A stretch of DNA of 64,000 bases from Syngnathus acus (lineage: Eukaryota > Chordata > Actinopteri > Syngnathiformes > Syngnathidae), in assembly GCF_901709675.1 (NCBI RefSeq), contig NC_051098.1, positions 2,897,500 through 2,961,499 of the forward strand. Direction: 5' to 3'. The translations under genes and the position numbers were made by a program. Position 1 is the first letter of the stretch. Each line of letters begins with the position of its first letter. The notes under the pieces are model-generated. The model had not been told where the DNA came from. It saw only the letters and a program-made list of their open reading frames with translations, and did not search any database. Positions 21,402 through 31,800 of this stretch are shown piece by piece.

Positions 21402-22173
21402 CTCTCATATCCGCCATCTGGCTGACGGAGGACGACACGCTGTACACCGTCGACGGGCCAGCGCCCATTAGCCGGACCTGGTAAAGGAAGACCTGGGAAG
21501 GAAATTCTTCGCTGGGCCAGCATCTTAGGTCTGCCTTCGTCTGACAGAGGTGGATTGACGGGATCCGGCAGTGCAACGAACCAGGGGACAAGTAAGTTAA
21601 AGCCCTAAAGTTGTGTGATTGTTTTGTTGTGAAACGCGTAAAAAGTTAAAAAGGTGCACGAGATATACGGCTTGGGTTTGTCCGAGCTACGAGATATACG
21701 GCTTTGGTTTGTCCGAGCTATGAGATATACGGCTTTGGTTTGTCCGAGCGATGAGATCTGGCTTGGGTTAGAGTCCCAGTGGAAGGAACGTGCTAAGAAA
21801 CACGGAGCTTCTTTTTTGTTAATCAAAGAAGAGTGTAGATTTTCCTTTGTACGTTTTTCCGGCCAAAGAACAGCTTGGGTTTAAGTCTCAGTGGAAGGAA
21901 CGGGCTAAGAAAAAACAGAGCTTCTTTTTCTTAATTGAAGAAGGGCGTAGATTCTTTTGTGTCCGTTTTTCCAAGCTGTTTGCATGAAAGTTGTGTGGTT
22001 GAGAGTGTGACTGGTAGGATAAATTGACTAGATAGCAGTTCTAGCATTGATCCACGGCAATAACACAGGCTCGTAATTTGTTGAAAGGTCAATTTAAACC
22101 TGCATTAAGGATCCTCAAAGAAAGAAAAAAAAATTTTTGAAAAAAAATTGTATAAACCTAAAATACCAAGTTA
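21402..22173 (+). promoter_or_regulatory. ERV leader with two-level tandem repeats
   Basis: The untranslated leader between primer site and gag. Three and a half units with 31-bp period start GAGATATACGG at 21660, 21691, 21722 and 21753. Two larger units with 112-bp period start GCTTGGGTT at 21761 and 21873. Each 31-bp unit can form a small hairpin, GCTTGG with CCGAGC (one G-U pair). A packaging or dimerisation role is an inference from location. Confidence 0.7.
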
Positions 22174-23197
22174 AGATGAGAAATAAAAACGGTAAATCTC
22201 TAGCTCTTGACGGAGATGAGAAGTACATGGCGAGTAAATTTCTTAATTGTATGCAATACATGCCGAAGTGGAAGAAAAAGTATGGAGTAGAAGGGAAGTT
22301 GAAAGTTGAAGTGTGGAAGATAGTGGTTGATGTTTTGGAGGAGAGTGTGGATAGGAAGACAAAGGGACTGAAAAAGAAAAGAAAAGAGAGAGAATTGAAT
22401 TGTGCTAGAATGTGGTTGAAAGCTTCACAAGAGAGAAGAGAACAAATCCAAAAGACAAAAGATAGAAAGATGAAAAGCGATGAGGCTGCGACTATGTTTG
22501 TCAGGCCAGAAGACAATGAGGCCACAGTGCGCAGGCGCCAAACCCTATTGTAGGGGAAGGCCAACCTCCACATACATATGTTTTTCGGCCATGGACTTTG
22601 GAAGAGGCAGGAAAAGCAGTTGAAGGGGTTGCCCCTGTTGCTGAAGACCCAGATAAATGGGCAGAAGACATGGCTGGAATCATACATTCCTATAGACTAA
22701 ATGGGCATGAGGCAGGAGAAGCTGCAATGTCTTCCTTGGGAAAAGACTGGGCATAGGTTAGAGGAAATTATACAGGTAGAAATAATCAAGGGCCTTTTCC
22801 CTATCCCGTTGAGGGAAATCAATTGGGAGGGGAGTATGCAGCACAATGGAATGATCTTGTGCAAAGAGTGCGAACTATATTTCAAAGACGAGCGAATTAT
22901 GGTCATTTGGCAGGAATAAAACAGAAGCCTGGGGAAGATACTGATGATTTTTGCTTGAGATTTGAAAAAGAATTCAGCGTGCATAGTGGCATCCCATTCA
23001 ATGATGCAGCTGAGAGTGCTTATCAGCAACAGCTTAAAAATGCGCTGCTCACTCATTTCCGCCCTGAAATAGGCAACTGGGTGAGGAAACATTTGGTGGA
23101 AGTAGATATTGCAAGTGTGACAACAACTATGCAATGGGCAAGACATGCTGAAAAAGTGATCAAAAAAGGCAAAAGTTCTGATGTATTTCATCTAGAC

Positions 23198-23997
23198 CAG
23201 TGGTTCCCAAAGTGGGCGGTACCGCCCCCCTGGGGGCGGTGGAAAGATCTGGGGGGGCGGTGAGGAAGAAAGGGGCGGTAGGGGGGCGGTAGAGGGGCGG
23301 CAGTCGATTTGTACACAACACGCCGCTCTGGCCCAGTCAGATCCGACAGCATAGACTACAAAAGCAAAAGCTCAGGTTTGTAATTTCAAGCTTGTAATGT
23401 TCAGAATTTTATCTTATAATAAAAACCGCATTCTGGCGGTCAACATCATCTTGAGTTCAAGTCAACATGAAATTGGGGACTCGCCAGAACGCGCCGTGTT
23501 GTGTTGTGTTGAGCTGGTTAGGGCAGTGGTCCCCAACCACCGGGCCGCGGACCGGTACCGGTCCGTGGGTCACTTGGTACCGGGCCGCCAAGCCGCACAG
23601 AATTTTTTTTTTTATCGACAATCAATTAATTCAGGTCAAGACACTCGTCCCGGTCACGTGACATGTTTCCCCAGTCGAGCCCGCAAAGCTAATATGTGGC
23701 GACAGGCTAACTAACCAGGCAGTGAAGCATTCAAAACTGCTTCAACACATGGAGACCAAGCATCCTGCAATAAAAGACAAACCTTAAATCACTTCGGGTG
23801 TCATTGTCTCCGATTACGTCTAGATGGGACCGGCTCGTTTCTGAGAAACAAACTCAGGGCTCCCACTAATTCAACATAATGGTAATGATATTATAAATGT
23901 ATTATTTATTTATATAAATGCCGGTCCTTGGGGGGGCGCTAGGAATTCACTGGAGAGCCAAAGGGGGCGCCAGCCTGCAAAAGTTTGGGAACCACTG
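23198..23997. mobile_element. hAT element inserted in gag
   Basis: An 800-bp element with ends CAGTGGTTCCCAAAGT and CTTTTGCAGG...AGTTTGGGAACCACTG and the perfect 8-bp duplication ATCTAGAC (23190-23197, 23998-24005). GGGGGCGGT repeats lie near the left end. It contains a truncated copy of the ZBED-like hAT (23524-23927). Confidence 0.95.
23524..23927 (+). mobile_element. Truncated ZBED-like hAT, copy 3, nested
   Basis: Begins with the intact left end CAGTGGTCCCCAACC and continues CGGGCCGCGGACCGG as in copies 1 and 2. The transposase exon is reduced (CTTCAACACATGGAGACCAA at 23741), and it stops at GCCGGTCC without the right inverted repeat. Confidence 0.85.
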
Positions 23998-24239
23998 ATC
24001 TAGACGATGATGACCTAGATGAAGATACAACAGTCTTCTTCCAAGGGTCCCAGCGGGGCAGAGGAGGAGGTAGAGGCCAACAAGGTCGCAGGCCGCCACA
24101 TAATTCAAAATCCCCATCAGATTCAGAGACCTGTTGGAACTGTGGGAAACGAGGACACTTTGCAAGAGTGTGTCGTTTTGCAAAACAAAACCAATCAAGG
24201 GGTGGAGGAAGGGGGAGAGGGAAAGCCAAATTCTCAGCA

Positions 24240-24248
24240 TGACTAGTT
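24240..24248 (+). promoter_or_regulatory. Readthrough stop context at gag/pro boundary
   Basis: TGACTAGTT: gag ends in TGA followed by CTAG. Downstream codons remain open in the same frame (SSPLTSCAPTEEEIVDVH) up to the Rex3 insertion and into the protease. UGA-CUAG is a known high-readthrough context in vertebrate and viral mRNAs. Confidence 0.75.
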
Positions 24249-24305
24249 TCCTCCCCTTTGACCTCTTGTGCTCCTACAGAGGAAGAAATAGTAGATGTCC
24301 ATTCA

Positions 24306-24920
24306 TCTTGGGGTCTTGTTCACGAGTGAGGGGAGGATGGAGCGCGAGATCGACAGGCGGATCGGTGCAGCGCCGGCAGTAATGCGGACTCTGTACCGGT
24401 CCGTCGTGGTGAAGAGAGAGCTGAGCCAAAAGGCAAAGCTCTCAATTTACCGGTCGATTTACGCTCCTACCCTCACCTATGGTCACGAGCTATGGGTCGT
24501 GACCGAAAGAACGAGATCCCGGATACAAGCGGCCGAAATGAGTTTTCTCCGCAGGATGTCCGGGCTCTCCCTTAGAGATAGGGTGAGGAGTTCGGTCATC
24601 CGGGAGAGACTCGGAGTAGAGTCGCTGCTCCTCCACGTTGAGAGGAGCCAGATGAGGTGGCTCGGGCATCTCATCAGGATGCCTCCTGGACGCCTCCCTG
24701 GGGAGGTGTTCCGGGCATGTCCCACCGGTAGGAGACCCCGCGAACGACCCAGGACGCGCTGGAGAGACTATGTCTCTCAGCTGGCCTGGGAACGCCTTGG
24801 GATCCCCCGGGATGAGCTAGATGAAGTGGCTGGGGAGAGGGAAGTCTGGGAGTCCCTCCTGAAGCTGCTGCCCCCGCGACCCGACCCCGGATAAGCGGAA
24901 GAAGATGGATGGATGGATGG
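24306..24920 (+). mobile_element. Rex3/RTE 3' end inserted between gag and protease
   Basis: A 5'-truncated Rex3 ending in a GATG repeat tail (24905-24920) with target duplication ATTCA (24301-24305, 24921-24925). An open frame of about 196 codons (to 24894) encodes the C-terminal region after the RT core: YRSVVVKRELSQKAKLSIYR, HELWVVTERTRSRIQ, RWLGHLIRMPPGRLPGEVFR. No catalytic residues are included. It is intact in frame, so the insertion is fairly young. Confidence 0.92.
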
Positions 24921-25801
24921 ATTCAGCATGGGACATTCTGAGTGCATTAAAAGAAAAACCATATGTTACCTTAAACATTGGAGGAAGTGAAGTAGAGTTT
25001 TTGTGTGATACCGGAGCTTGTAAAACCGTAATACAAACTAAAGTCCCTAATCTAAAGGCCTCCCAAAATACAATTTGGGTGAAATCTGCTGATGGGCAGG
25101 TACACAAGGAGAGTATCTCCAATCCAGTTGTAGTGAGAGATGATGAAACGGGAGTCATAGCTTCAGTCTCGATTGTTCTATCCCCAAAATGTCCCGTAAA
25201 CCTGCTGGGACGAGATCTGATGACTCGGTTGGGAATTGCAATAATTCCAGTAAAGGATGGCATGCGAGCATGTAGAGTGAGAGATGTAGACTCATATGCT
25301 GCACAAGCAGGTGAACAGATTTGCTGCTCCTATGACATCACTCCTGAACGGAATCCCAAGCTACCAAGCAGATTGCTGAGTGAAGCTCGAAAACAATTGT
25401 CCCGACCTGAATCAGAAATGACTTGTAATCAATTACATGTCACCATGAATATTCTCACTAATCCACAAGATGACTATATTGAAAGTTTCCTCAGTGACAC
25501 AGAAGTAACTTTAACAATCACTGCTCTGTACACAGATCGCAGGTCATTTGCAGCTGCTGCTGTGCTCCTGCCCGCTCCTCAGAAAGACAAATACAAGTTG
25601 TCGGCTGTACCCCACATTTCATTGTTTAAACCTCACAGTATAACATGGGCTGATGTGGGTTGCCGAATTAAACTTGCTGGATCTGTCACTGATTATGAGG
25701 ACAAAGGTGATGGGTGGAGCTACAGTACCAGTTGTGACATGTGGAAGCAAACAGTGTGTGAAGTAGCTGTTGGTAGGGCATGCGCTTGTGCGCTTCCCTG
25801 A
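24921..25801 (+). CDS. pro: ERV protease plus 2H-phosphoesterase-like domain
   Basis: In the gag frame, read after the gag TGA. The retropepsin part has the active site CDTGA (Asp codon at 25007) and the flap/C-terminal block VNLLGRDLM. About 120 residues further on is a segment not found in ordinary retroviral protease genes: LHVTMNI (His codon 25436) and, 59 residues later, VPHISLF (His codon 25613), with hydrophobic strands around each. Two H-x-[ST]-x motifs are the signature of 2H phosphoesterases (RNA ligase/cyclic phosphodiesterase fold). The frame is open until TGA 25799-25801, again followed by CTAGTT. Upstream of 24306 the frame is contiguous with gag; Rex3 separates the two. The domain assignment is an inference; protease is certain. 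Confidence 0.75.
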
Positions 25802-25807
25802 CTAGTT
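25799..25807 (+). promoter_or_regulatory. Second readthrough stop context (pro/RT boundary)
   Basis: TGACTAGTT, identical over nine bases to the gag/pro site. The RT frame continues in phase directly after it (codons 25802 onward, EKEEGELAGLPEKLW). Confidence 0.65.
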
Positions 25808-27094
25808 GACATTTGTTTGAATGAAAAGGAGGAGGGGGAATTGGCTGGGCTTCCTGAAAAACTGTGGACAAAGGGCCCATCTGATGTAGGACTTTTAACG
25901 TCCATTCCCCCAGTACAGATCAAACCAAGATCAGAGTGGCGTCCAAGAGTTAAGCAATATCCTTTAAAACACGAGGCAATAAATGGGATTGCCCCTGTTA
26001 TAAATGATCTTTTGACAGGAGGAATCATCAGGAAGTGCTCGGATTCTCCTTGCAACACTCCTATTTTTACAGTCCAAAAGGCCAATAAAATTGATTGGCG
26101 AATGATACAAGATTTACGAGCAGCGAATGATGCAGTGCAGACAAGAGCACCTAATGTGCCTGACCCACACACACTTCTGAACACTTTGAAACCTAACCAG
26201 AAGTTTTTCACAGTAATTGATCTTACCAATGCATTTTTCTCAGTGCCAATTCACCCAGACTCACAGTTTTGGTTTGCGTTTACCTTTAAAGGACAACGCT
26301 ATACGTACACCAGATTGCCACAGGGATTTGCTGATAGTCCAACTATTTTCATTCAAGCTATCATGGCCTGTTTGGCTGATTTTCAGATGTCAAACAAAAG
26401 CCAACTTCTAGTTTATGTAGATGATCTCCTGGTAGCCTCTGAAACTGAAGCTGCTTGCAAGGAAGACTCCTTAGCATTGTTACACTATCTCTGCAAAACA
26501 GGGAATAAAGTGAGCAAGAACAAGCTACAATGGGTCAGACAGGAAGTGAACTATTTAGGTCACACTTTGTCAGCTTCTGGAAGACAGATACAGAGAACCA
26601 GAAAGCAGATCATTGCAGATGCACCGAAACCTGAAACAAAAAAACAAATGACGTCATTTTTGGGGCTCTGCAATTACTGCAGAGCATGGATCCCACATTA
26701 TGCGGAAAAGACACAACCGCTGCTGAATATTGTGCATGGAGTCCCTATGGCAATGACAGAAAAAATAATGTGGACACCAGTAGCAGATGATGCTTTTGTA
26801 GTGCTGAAACAGGCTCTGATGGAAACTACAACTCTTATCTTGCCAGACTACAATAAAACCTTTGTGCAAACAGCAGACTGCAGGAATGGTTTTATGACCT
26901 CAGTGTTGCTGCAGAGTCATGGCAGCAAACTAAGACCAATTGCATTTTATTCCAAAAGATTGGATCCAGTGGCTCAATCTTTGCCAGACTGTGTCCAAGC
27001 AGTATGCGCGGCAGCGCTTGCAGTGAGACAAGCTGCAGATGTGGTGCTCTTTCACAAAATGGAGCTGCTAGTTCCACATGCTACTGCAAAGTAA
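25802..27094 (+). CDS. pol: ERV reverse transcriptase
   Basis: RNA-dependent DNA polymerase. Read in the same frame as gag and pro through the second TGA; the first Met is at 25817 but no independent start is expected. Motifs in order: QYPLKHEAINGI (fingers), TVIDLTNAFFSVP (motif A, catalytic Asp), LPQGFADSP (motif B), LLVYVDDLLVA (motif C, YVDD at 26414-26425), FLGLCNYCRAWIP (thumb/connection). Open over about 430 codons; it ends at TAA 27092 just before RNase H, which is in another frame. LTNAFFS and the connection block fit gammaretrovirus-like RT. The RT core shows no missing catalytic residue. Confidence 0.93.
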   Translation, partial: LVDICLNEKEEGELAGLPEKLWTKGPSDVGLLTSIPPVQIKPRSEWRPRVKQYPLKHEAINGIAPVINDLLTGGIIRKCSDSPCNTPIFTVQKANKIDWRMIQDLRAANDAVQTRAPNVPDPHTLLNTLKPNQKFFTVIDLTNAFFSVPIHPDSQFWFAFTFKGQRYTYTRLPQGFADSPTIFIQAIMACLADFQMSNKSQLLVYVDDLLVASETEAACKEDSLALLHYLCKTGNKVSKNKLQWVRQEVNYLGHTLSASGRQIQRTRKQIIADAPKPETKKQMTSFLGLCNYCRAWIPHYAEKTQPLLNIVHGVPMAMTEKIMWTPVADDAFVVLKQALMETTTLILPDYNKTFVQTADCRNGFMTSVLLQSHGSKLRPIAFYSKRLDPVAQSLPDCVQAVCAAALAVRQAADVVLFHKMELLVPHATAK

Positions 27095-27189
27095 AATAAA
27101 CTTTTTGTCACCAGCCAGACACCTGTCTTACACTGCTACACTTCTGTCACAACCACACATTGTGATAAAGAGGTGATAACCCAGCAACG

Positions 27190-28004
27190 TTGATCCCGTT
27201 GCCAGGGGATGGAACCCCACATAACTGTTTGGATGCTACAGAACATCTAAAGCTGCCCAGAGAAGATTTAAGTGACACGCCACTTGACAAAGGGGAAAAG
27301 TGGTTTGTGGATGGATCATGTTCAAAGGATCGTAAAGGAAACAATCAAAGTGGTTATGCAATTGTGAAATTGCCAAACCAGATTGTTGAAGCAGAGAAGC
27401 TTCCATACAACAGGTCAGCGCAGGCTGCTGAGCTAATTGCACTAACAAGAGCTTGTCAATTAGCGGAAGATAAGGAAGTCACTGTATACACAGACAGTCA
27501 GTATGCGTTTTCTACTCTGTTCTATTTTGCAAAACAATGGGAGCGCAGAGGGATGACAACATCAACCGGTAAGCCGGTTACCCATGCCTCTTTGTTAAAA
27601 GACTTGTTGCAGGCCATTCATTTACCTGCTAAACTAGCTGTGTGTAAATGTGCTGCTCACACCACAGGCACAGATGAAGCCTCAAATGGAAACAGATTAG
27701 CAGACAGAATTGCTAAAGAAGCAGCAGCAGGGAAACATGGCCATGAATTTTTTTTAATAGATTCAGAGGACACGCAACTCATAGATAAGACTATACTGAC
27801 AGATATGCAGGGCAATGCTCCAATGATGGAAAAACGAATGTGGACGACAAAAGGTGCAATAATGGATACAGATAATATCCACCGCATCAATGACAAACCT
27901 GTTTTACCAAAATCACTTTTTAAGGCAGCAGCAATTGCGACACATGGGCCTTGCCATGTGTCGACAGGAGAGATGAAGTCCATCATACATCAACAATTCA
28001 CCGC
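27190..28004 (+). pseudogene. pol: ERV RNase H and start of integrase
   Basis: The RNase H catalytic set is visible: Asp in WFVDGSCS, Glu in AAELIALTRAC, Asp in VYTDSQYA and Asp in NRLADRIAKE, so the domain itself is intact. The frame differs from RT (27095-27189 contains stops), so pol is broken between the two domains. After the domain, the start of the integrase zinc-binding region is readable (ATHGPCHVSTGEMKS), then LINE-A interrupts near 28005. The open frame runs on into LINE-A ORF1, giving an accidental 551-codon chimera. Confidence 0.9.
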
Positions 28005-28080
28005 AGCCGGAGTGCCTGGGAGAGCGGAGGCTTCGTGGCTTCGTGGCCGTTTGTCTACTGTCGATCATCGGACACAAAGT

Positions 28081-28845
28081 ATGGCTGCGGATCAAGAGGT
28101 TTGTACGGCTTCGTGCACCAACTGCACCCTTCTCTTAGAGAGATTGTCCCTGCTAGAGGGACGTGTCCGCCAGTTAGAGCAGAATTGCGCGATAACCGTA
28201 GATGTGGCGGATACAGTCGCGGACTGTAGTCAGCCCGCTAGCCCAGTTAGCATTAGCCCCAAGCGGCTTGCTAATCGCGATGAGCCAGGTAAGACGCATA
28301 GCCGTCCAAAGTCATCTCGGTCTACTGGCCCTCGCACTTTGGTCATAGGTGACTCCATTACCCGAAATATTACGCTTAAAAATCCAGCCACGGTAATGTG
28401 TATTCCTGGGGGCAGAGCACCCGACATAGAAGCTAATCTTAGGGAGCTGACTCGCAATAGGTCTAGTCAACAGCGTAGTTCCAACAACACTAGCTACTCG
28501 GACATAGTGATACACGTCGGCTCCAATGATGTTAGGATGAGGCAATCGGAGATCACAAAGAGAAACATAGCGAGGACTTGTGATCTCGCCAGAAAGATGA
28601 GTCGGCATCGAGTATTTGTCTCTGGCCCCCTGCCTGGGAGAGGCACTGATGAGAGGTTTAGTAGATTAGTCTCCCTTAATCGATGGATGGCTGGGTTCTG
28701 TAATAAGCAGGGACTGTATTTTATAGATAACTGGCCCTCCTTCTGGGGCCGCCCCGACCTGCTGAGGAAGGACGACCTTCACCCTAACCGTGAAGGCGCC
28801 TTCACTCTTTCTAGGAATATAGATTACTGTTTGAGCCACGCATGA
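28081..28845 (+). CDS. LINE-A ORF1: coiled coil plus SGNH esterase
   Basis: 254 residues from MAADQEVCTASC. The start is chosen as the first Met after the ERV sequence. Residues about 10-35 (LLLERLSLLEGRVRQLEQN) have leucine-zipper spacing. From residue about 90 an SGNH/GDSL hydrolase fold is evident: VIGDSITRN (catalytic Ser), a Gly region, HVGSNDV (Asn) and DDLHPNREG (Asp and His). Such esterase ORF1 proteins occur in CR1/L2-type LINEs and are thought to aid RNP formation or membrane interaction; the substrate is unknown. The catalytic set looks complete and the frame is intact. It is in the same frame as the upstream ERV RNase H, so they form one long open frame by chance. Confidence 0.88.
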   Translation: MAADQEVCTASCTNCTLLLERLSLLEGRVRQLEQNCAITVDVADTVADCSQPASPVSISPKRLANRDEPGKTHSRPKSSRSTGPRTLVIGDSITRNITLKNPATVMCIPGGRAPDIEANLRELTRNRSSQQRSSNNTSYSDIVIHVGSNDVRMRQSEITKRNIARTCDLARKMSRHRVFVSGPLPGRGTDERFSRLVSLNRWMAGFCNKQGLYFIDNWPSFWGRPDLLRKDDLHPNREGAFTLSRNIDYCLSHA

Positions 28846-28875
28846 CAGGTCACTTTAGAGCAGGCCGGGGCACAG

Positions 28876-31800
28876 GTGATTAGACCACCTGTCAGGATGG
28901 GTTTGGAGTCTGTTAAGCTAAAGTTAACTAGCGCTAGGCTAGACTTCCAGCATGCACATAGCTCCTTGTGTAGACTAGAGCGTGACAGTTTGAATAGTGC
29001 CACAGTACACATAAACACACTTTCTACTGGGGTAGTAGACAAATCCAATCACTCCACCCCGACCGGTTTTGCTGATGAAACGGTGCCTGTTTCAGATAAT
29101 TTTACATGTGTAACAAATATTTACTATCAGATTCCCACGGTCGTATCGTCCCGCCGCGCTAACAAACATTCGAGAGGTGATGTCAGGCCTAGAGAACACA
29201 ATCTTACTCGCATCTCGTTTAAATATCCTTCGATAGATACGCACCCTGATCGACCGATTACGCTTAAACTCGGTTTTATGAATATTAGATCGCTTCATAC
29301 AAAAGCAGTTCTCGTTAATGACCTCATCACGGAACATAATCTAAACGTTTTTGGTCTCTGCGAGACCTGGTTAAAACCTAATGAACTGCTGCCGCTTAAC
29401 GAGGCCTCGCCTCCAAATTTTGTGAGCTCGCATGTGGCGCGTCCTCGAAAAAAGGGTGGGGGTGTCGCCCTCATCTCGAATTCTGAGCTGAGACTTAGGC
29501 CTCGTTCGACCAATGTATTTAAAACATTTGAAGTTCTCACTGTCCGATCCACCGCTTTACCGTCATTTTATCTTGCTGTTATTTACCGTCCACCCGGGGC
29601 TTACTCTGGCTTCCTGGATGAATTTTCAGAATTCGTGGCTGATCTTGTAACCAATGCGGATAATATAATTATCATGGGTGATTTCAACATCCACATGAAT
29701 TTACCGTCAGAGCCACTTACTTCGGCGTTTCAGACTTTAACTGATATGTTTGGTTTTACGCAAGCCGTACAGGCAGCAACGCATAAGAATGGAAATACCA
29801 TAGATCTGGTATTATCCCGAGGACTTGCAACCTTAAATATAGCAGTACTGCCATACACTACTGTTTTGTCTGATCATTACTTAATAAAATTTGAAATTCT
29901 AGTTTCTTGTCAAAGACAAGAGAGCAATCGGAATTATAGGAGCCGTAATTTTAACTCCATGACTGCAACTGCGCTATCTGAGTTACTGTCGCCGGCAACC
30001 GCTATATTTCCCGCGTACACCGGCTCTGTTGATAACCTTACAAATGAATTCAATGCGACATTGTTAAATGCCATTGACTCTGTGGCGCCGTTATGTCTGA
30101 AAACTCGCCGTAGATTGCCTTCTCCGTGGTTCACAGATGAAACGCGTACGCTTAAGCAATTATGTAGAAAGCATGAGCGCAGATGGCGTCTAACCAAACT
30201 TGAGGTTTTCCATCAGGCATGGCAGGATAGCCTCCTGAAATATAAAGATGCGCTTATCTTAGCAAAAACTCGGTATTTTTCGCAAGTTATTAATCTCAAT
30301 AAAAACAATCCGAAACACCTATTTGATACAGGGGCAAAGCTGACTCTACGCCAGCCGACCCCCGATAATTCCTTCCACTCAGCTGACGAGTTCATGACAT
30401 TTTTTGCTCAAAAGATTGAGTCCATTAGGGACGAGATCAAGAATACCATTCCAATCGCTCGGTCGAGCCCGCCGTTTACCAACGCTGATGATCATGCAAC
30501 AACCCTCTCAACTTTTAATAGCGTGTCCCTTGAAAGGCTTACACAAATGGTTAGTGCGGCTAAACAAACAACATGTTTGCTCGACCCTCTTCCAGCCAAA
30601 CTACTTAAAGAATTATTTCATATTTTAGGACCGTCTGTCTTACATATAATCAAGCTGTCTGTCTCCTCTGGGATAGTGCCAACAGCCTTTAAAACCGCTA
30701 TCATTAAACCGTTGCTTAAGCGACCAAATCTTGACCCGGACTGTCTCAGTAATTATAGGCCAGTTTCAAACCTCCCATTTATAGCAAAACTTCTTGAAAA
30801 AGTAGTAGCACAGCAGCTTATTGATTACATGGTCGCCAATAATCGATATGACTCTTTTCAGTCTGGTTTTAGAGCTAATCATTCCACTGAGACAGCACTT
30901 GCTAAAGTGAGTAACGATCTCCTCATAGCTATGGATTCAAACACTTCATCTGTACTGTTACTACTCGATCTTAGTGCTGCCTTCGACACTGTAGACTTTG
31001 ATATTTTATTAGGGCGTCTTAAAAGTTGTGTTGGTATTTCAGGGTCAGCACTAGGCTGGTTCCATTCCTATCTATCAAATAGGACGCACCGAGTGGTCCA
31101 TGGCAATGCGTCCTCTGAGCTCTATAATGTTACGTGTGGTGTCCCACAGGGATCGGTTCTCGGACCAATTTTATTTAATATTTATATGATTCCGCTTGGG
31201 GACATAATACGTAAATATAATATTAGTTTTCAATGCTACGCGGATGACACCCAATTATATATGCCGTTATCGATGACAGATCCGCGGGATTGTTGTAATC
31301 TTGAGGCATGCCTTGCGGAGATCAAGCAATGGATGTCTCTCAACTTCCTTCGTCTTAACCCAGATAAAACTGAGATGTTGATAATTGGTCCAACTCGTTT
31401 TCAACACTTGTTCAAGGAAACCGCTATAACTATAGATAACCGTACTATCACTCAGAGCGATACTGTAACTAATCTCGGGGTAATGTTTGACCAAACTCTC
31501 TCCTTTCAAAAGCACATTAAGAATATAACCAGAATTGCGTTCTTTCACCTTCGTAATATTGCAAAGATTCGTCCGATCCTCTCGACCGGTGATGCGGAAA
31601 CTATTATACATGCGTTCGTCACGTCGCGCCTGGACTACTGTAATGTACTATTCTCTGGTCTTCCTAAGTCCCACATCAAAAGTCTACAGTTAGTACAAAA
31701 TGCTGCTGCAAGGCTGCTCTCACGGACAAGAAAATTTGATCACATTACCCCAATATTAGCCAACTTACATTGGCTCCCGGTCCATTTAAGATGTGACTTC

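Larger units (their letters stand above)
22174..24242 (+). pseudogene. gag: ERV gag (matrix-capsid-nucleocapsid), broken
   Basis: Structural polyprotein. The start ATG at 22174 has A at -3; an in-frame upstream ATG exists at 22137. The matrix-like part is rich in Lys/Glu and open to 22553. A frameshift near 22530 moves the frame; the capsid part then continues (RPWTLEEAGKAVEG, later QWNDLVQRVRTIFQRR and KPGEDTDDFCLRFEKEF) with a premature TAG at 22754. A hAT (23198-23997) splits the end of the capsid region at codons for HLD. The nucleocapsid (24006-24239) has RGGGRG repeats and one zinc knuckle, CWNCGKRGHFARVC (CX2CX4HX4C). The gene ends in TGA at 24240 in a leaky context. Confidence 0.9.

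Noticed and set aside
22115-23191. Long minus-strand hydrophobic frames opposite gag
   Set aside because: Antisense shadows of the Lys/Glu-rich gag coding strand.
25400-25700. dUTPase domain in the segment after the protease
   Set aside because: None of the dUTPase motifs are visible; the H-x-[ST]-x pair fits a 2H-type fold better.
27190-28845. One 551-codon gene
   Set aside because: It is an ERV RNase H fused in frame to LINE-A ORF1 by insertion; treated as two separate features.
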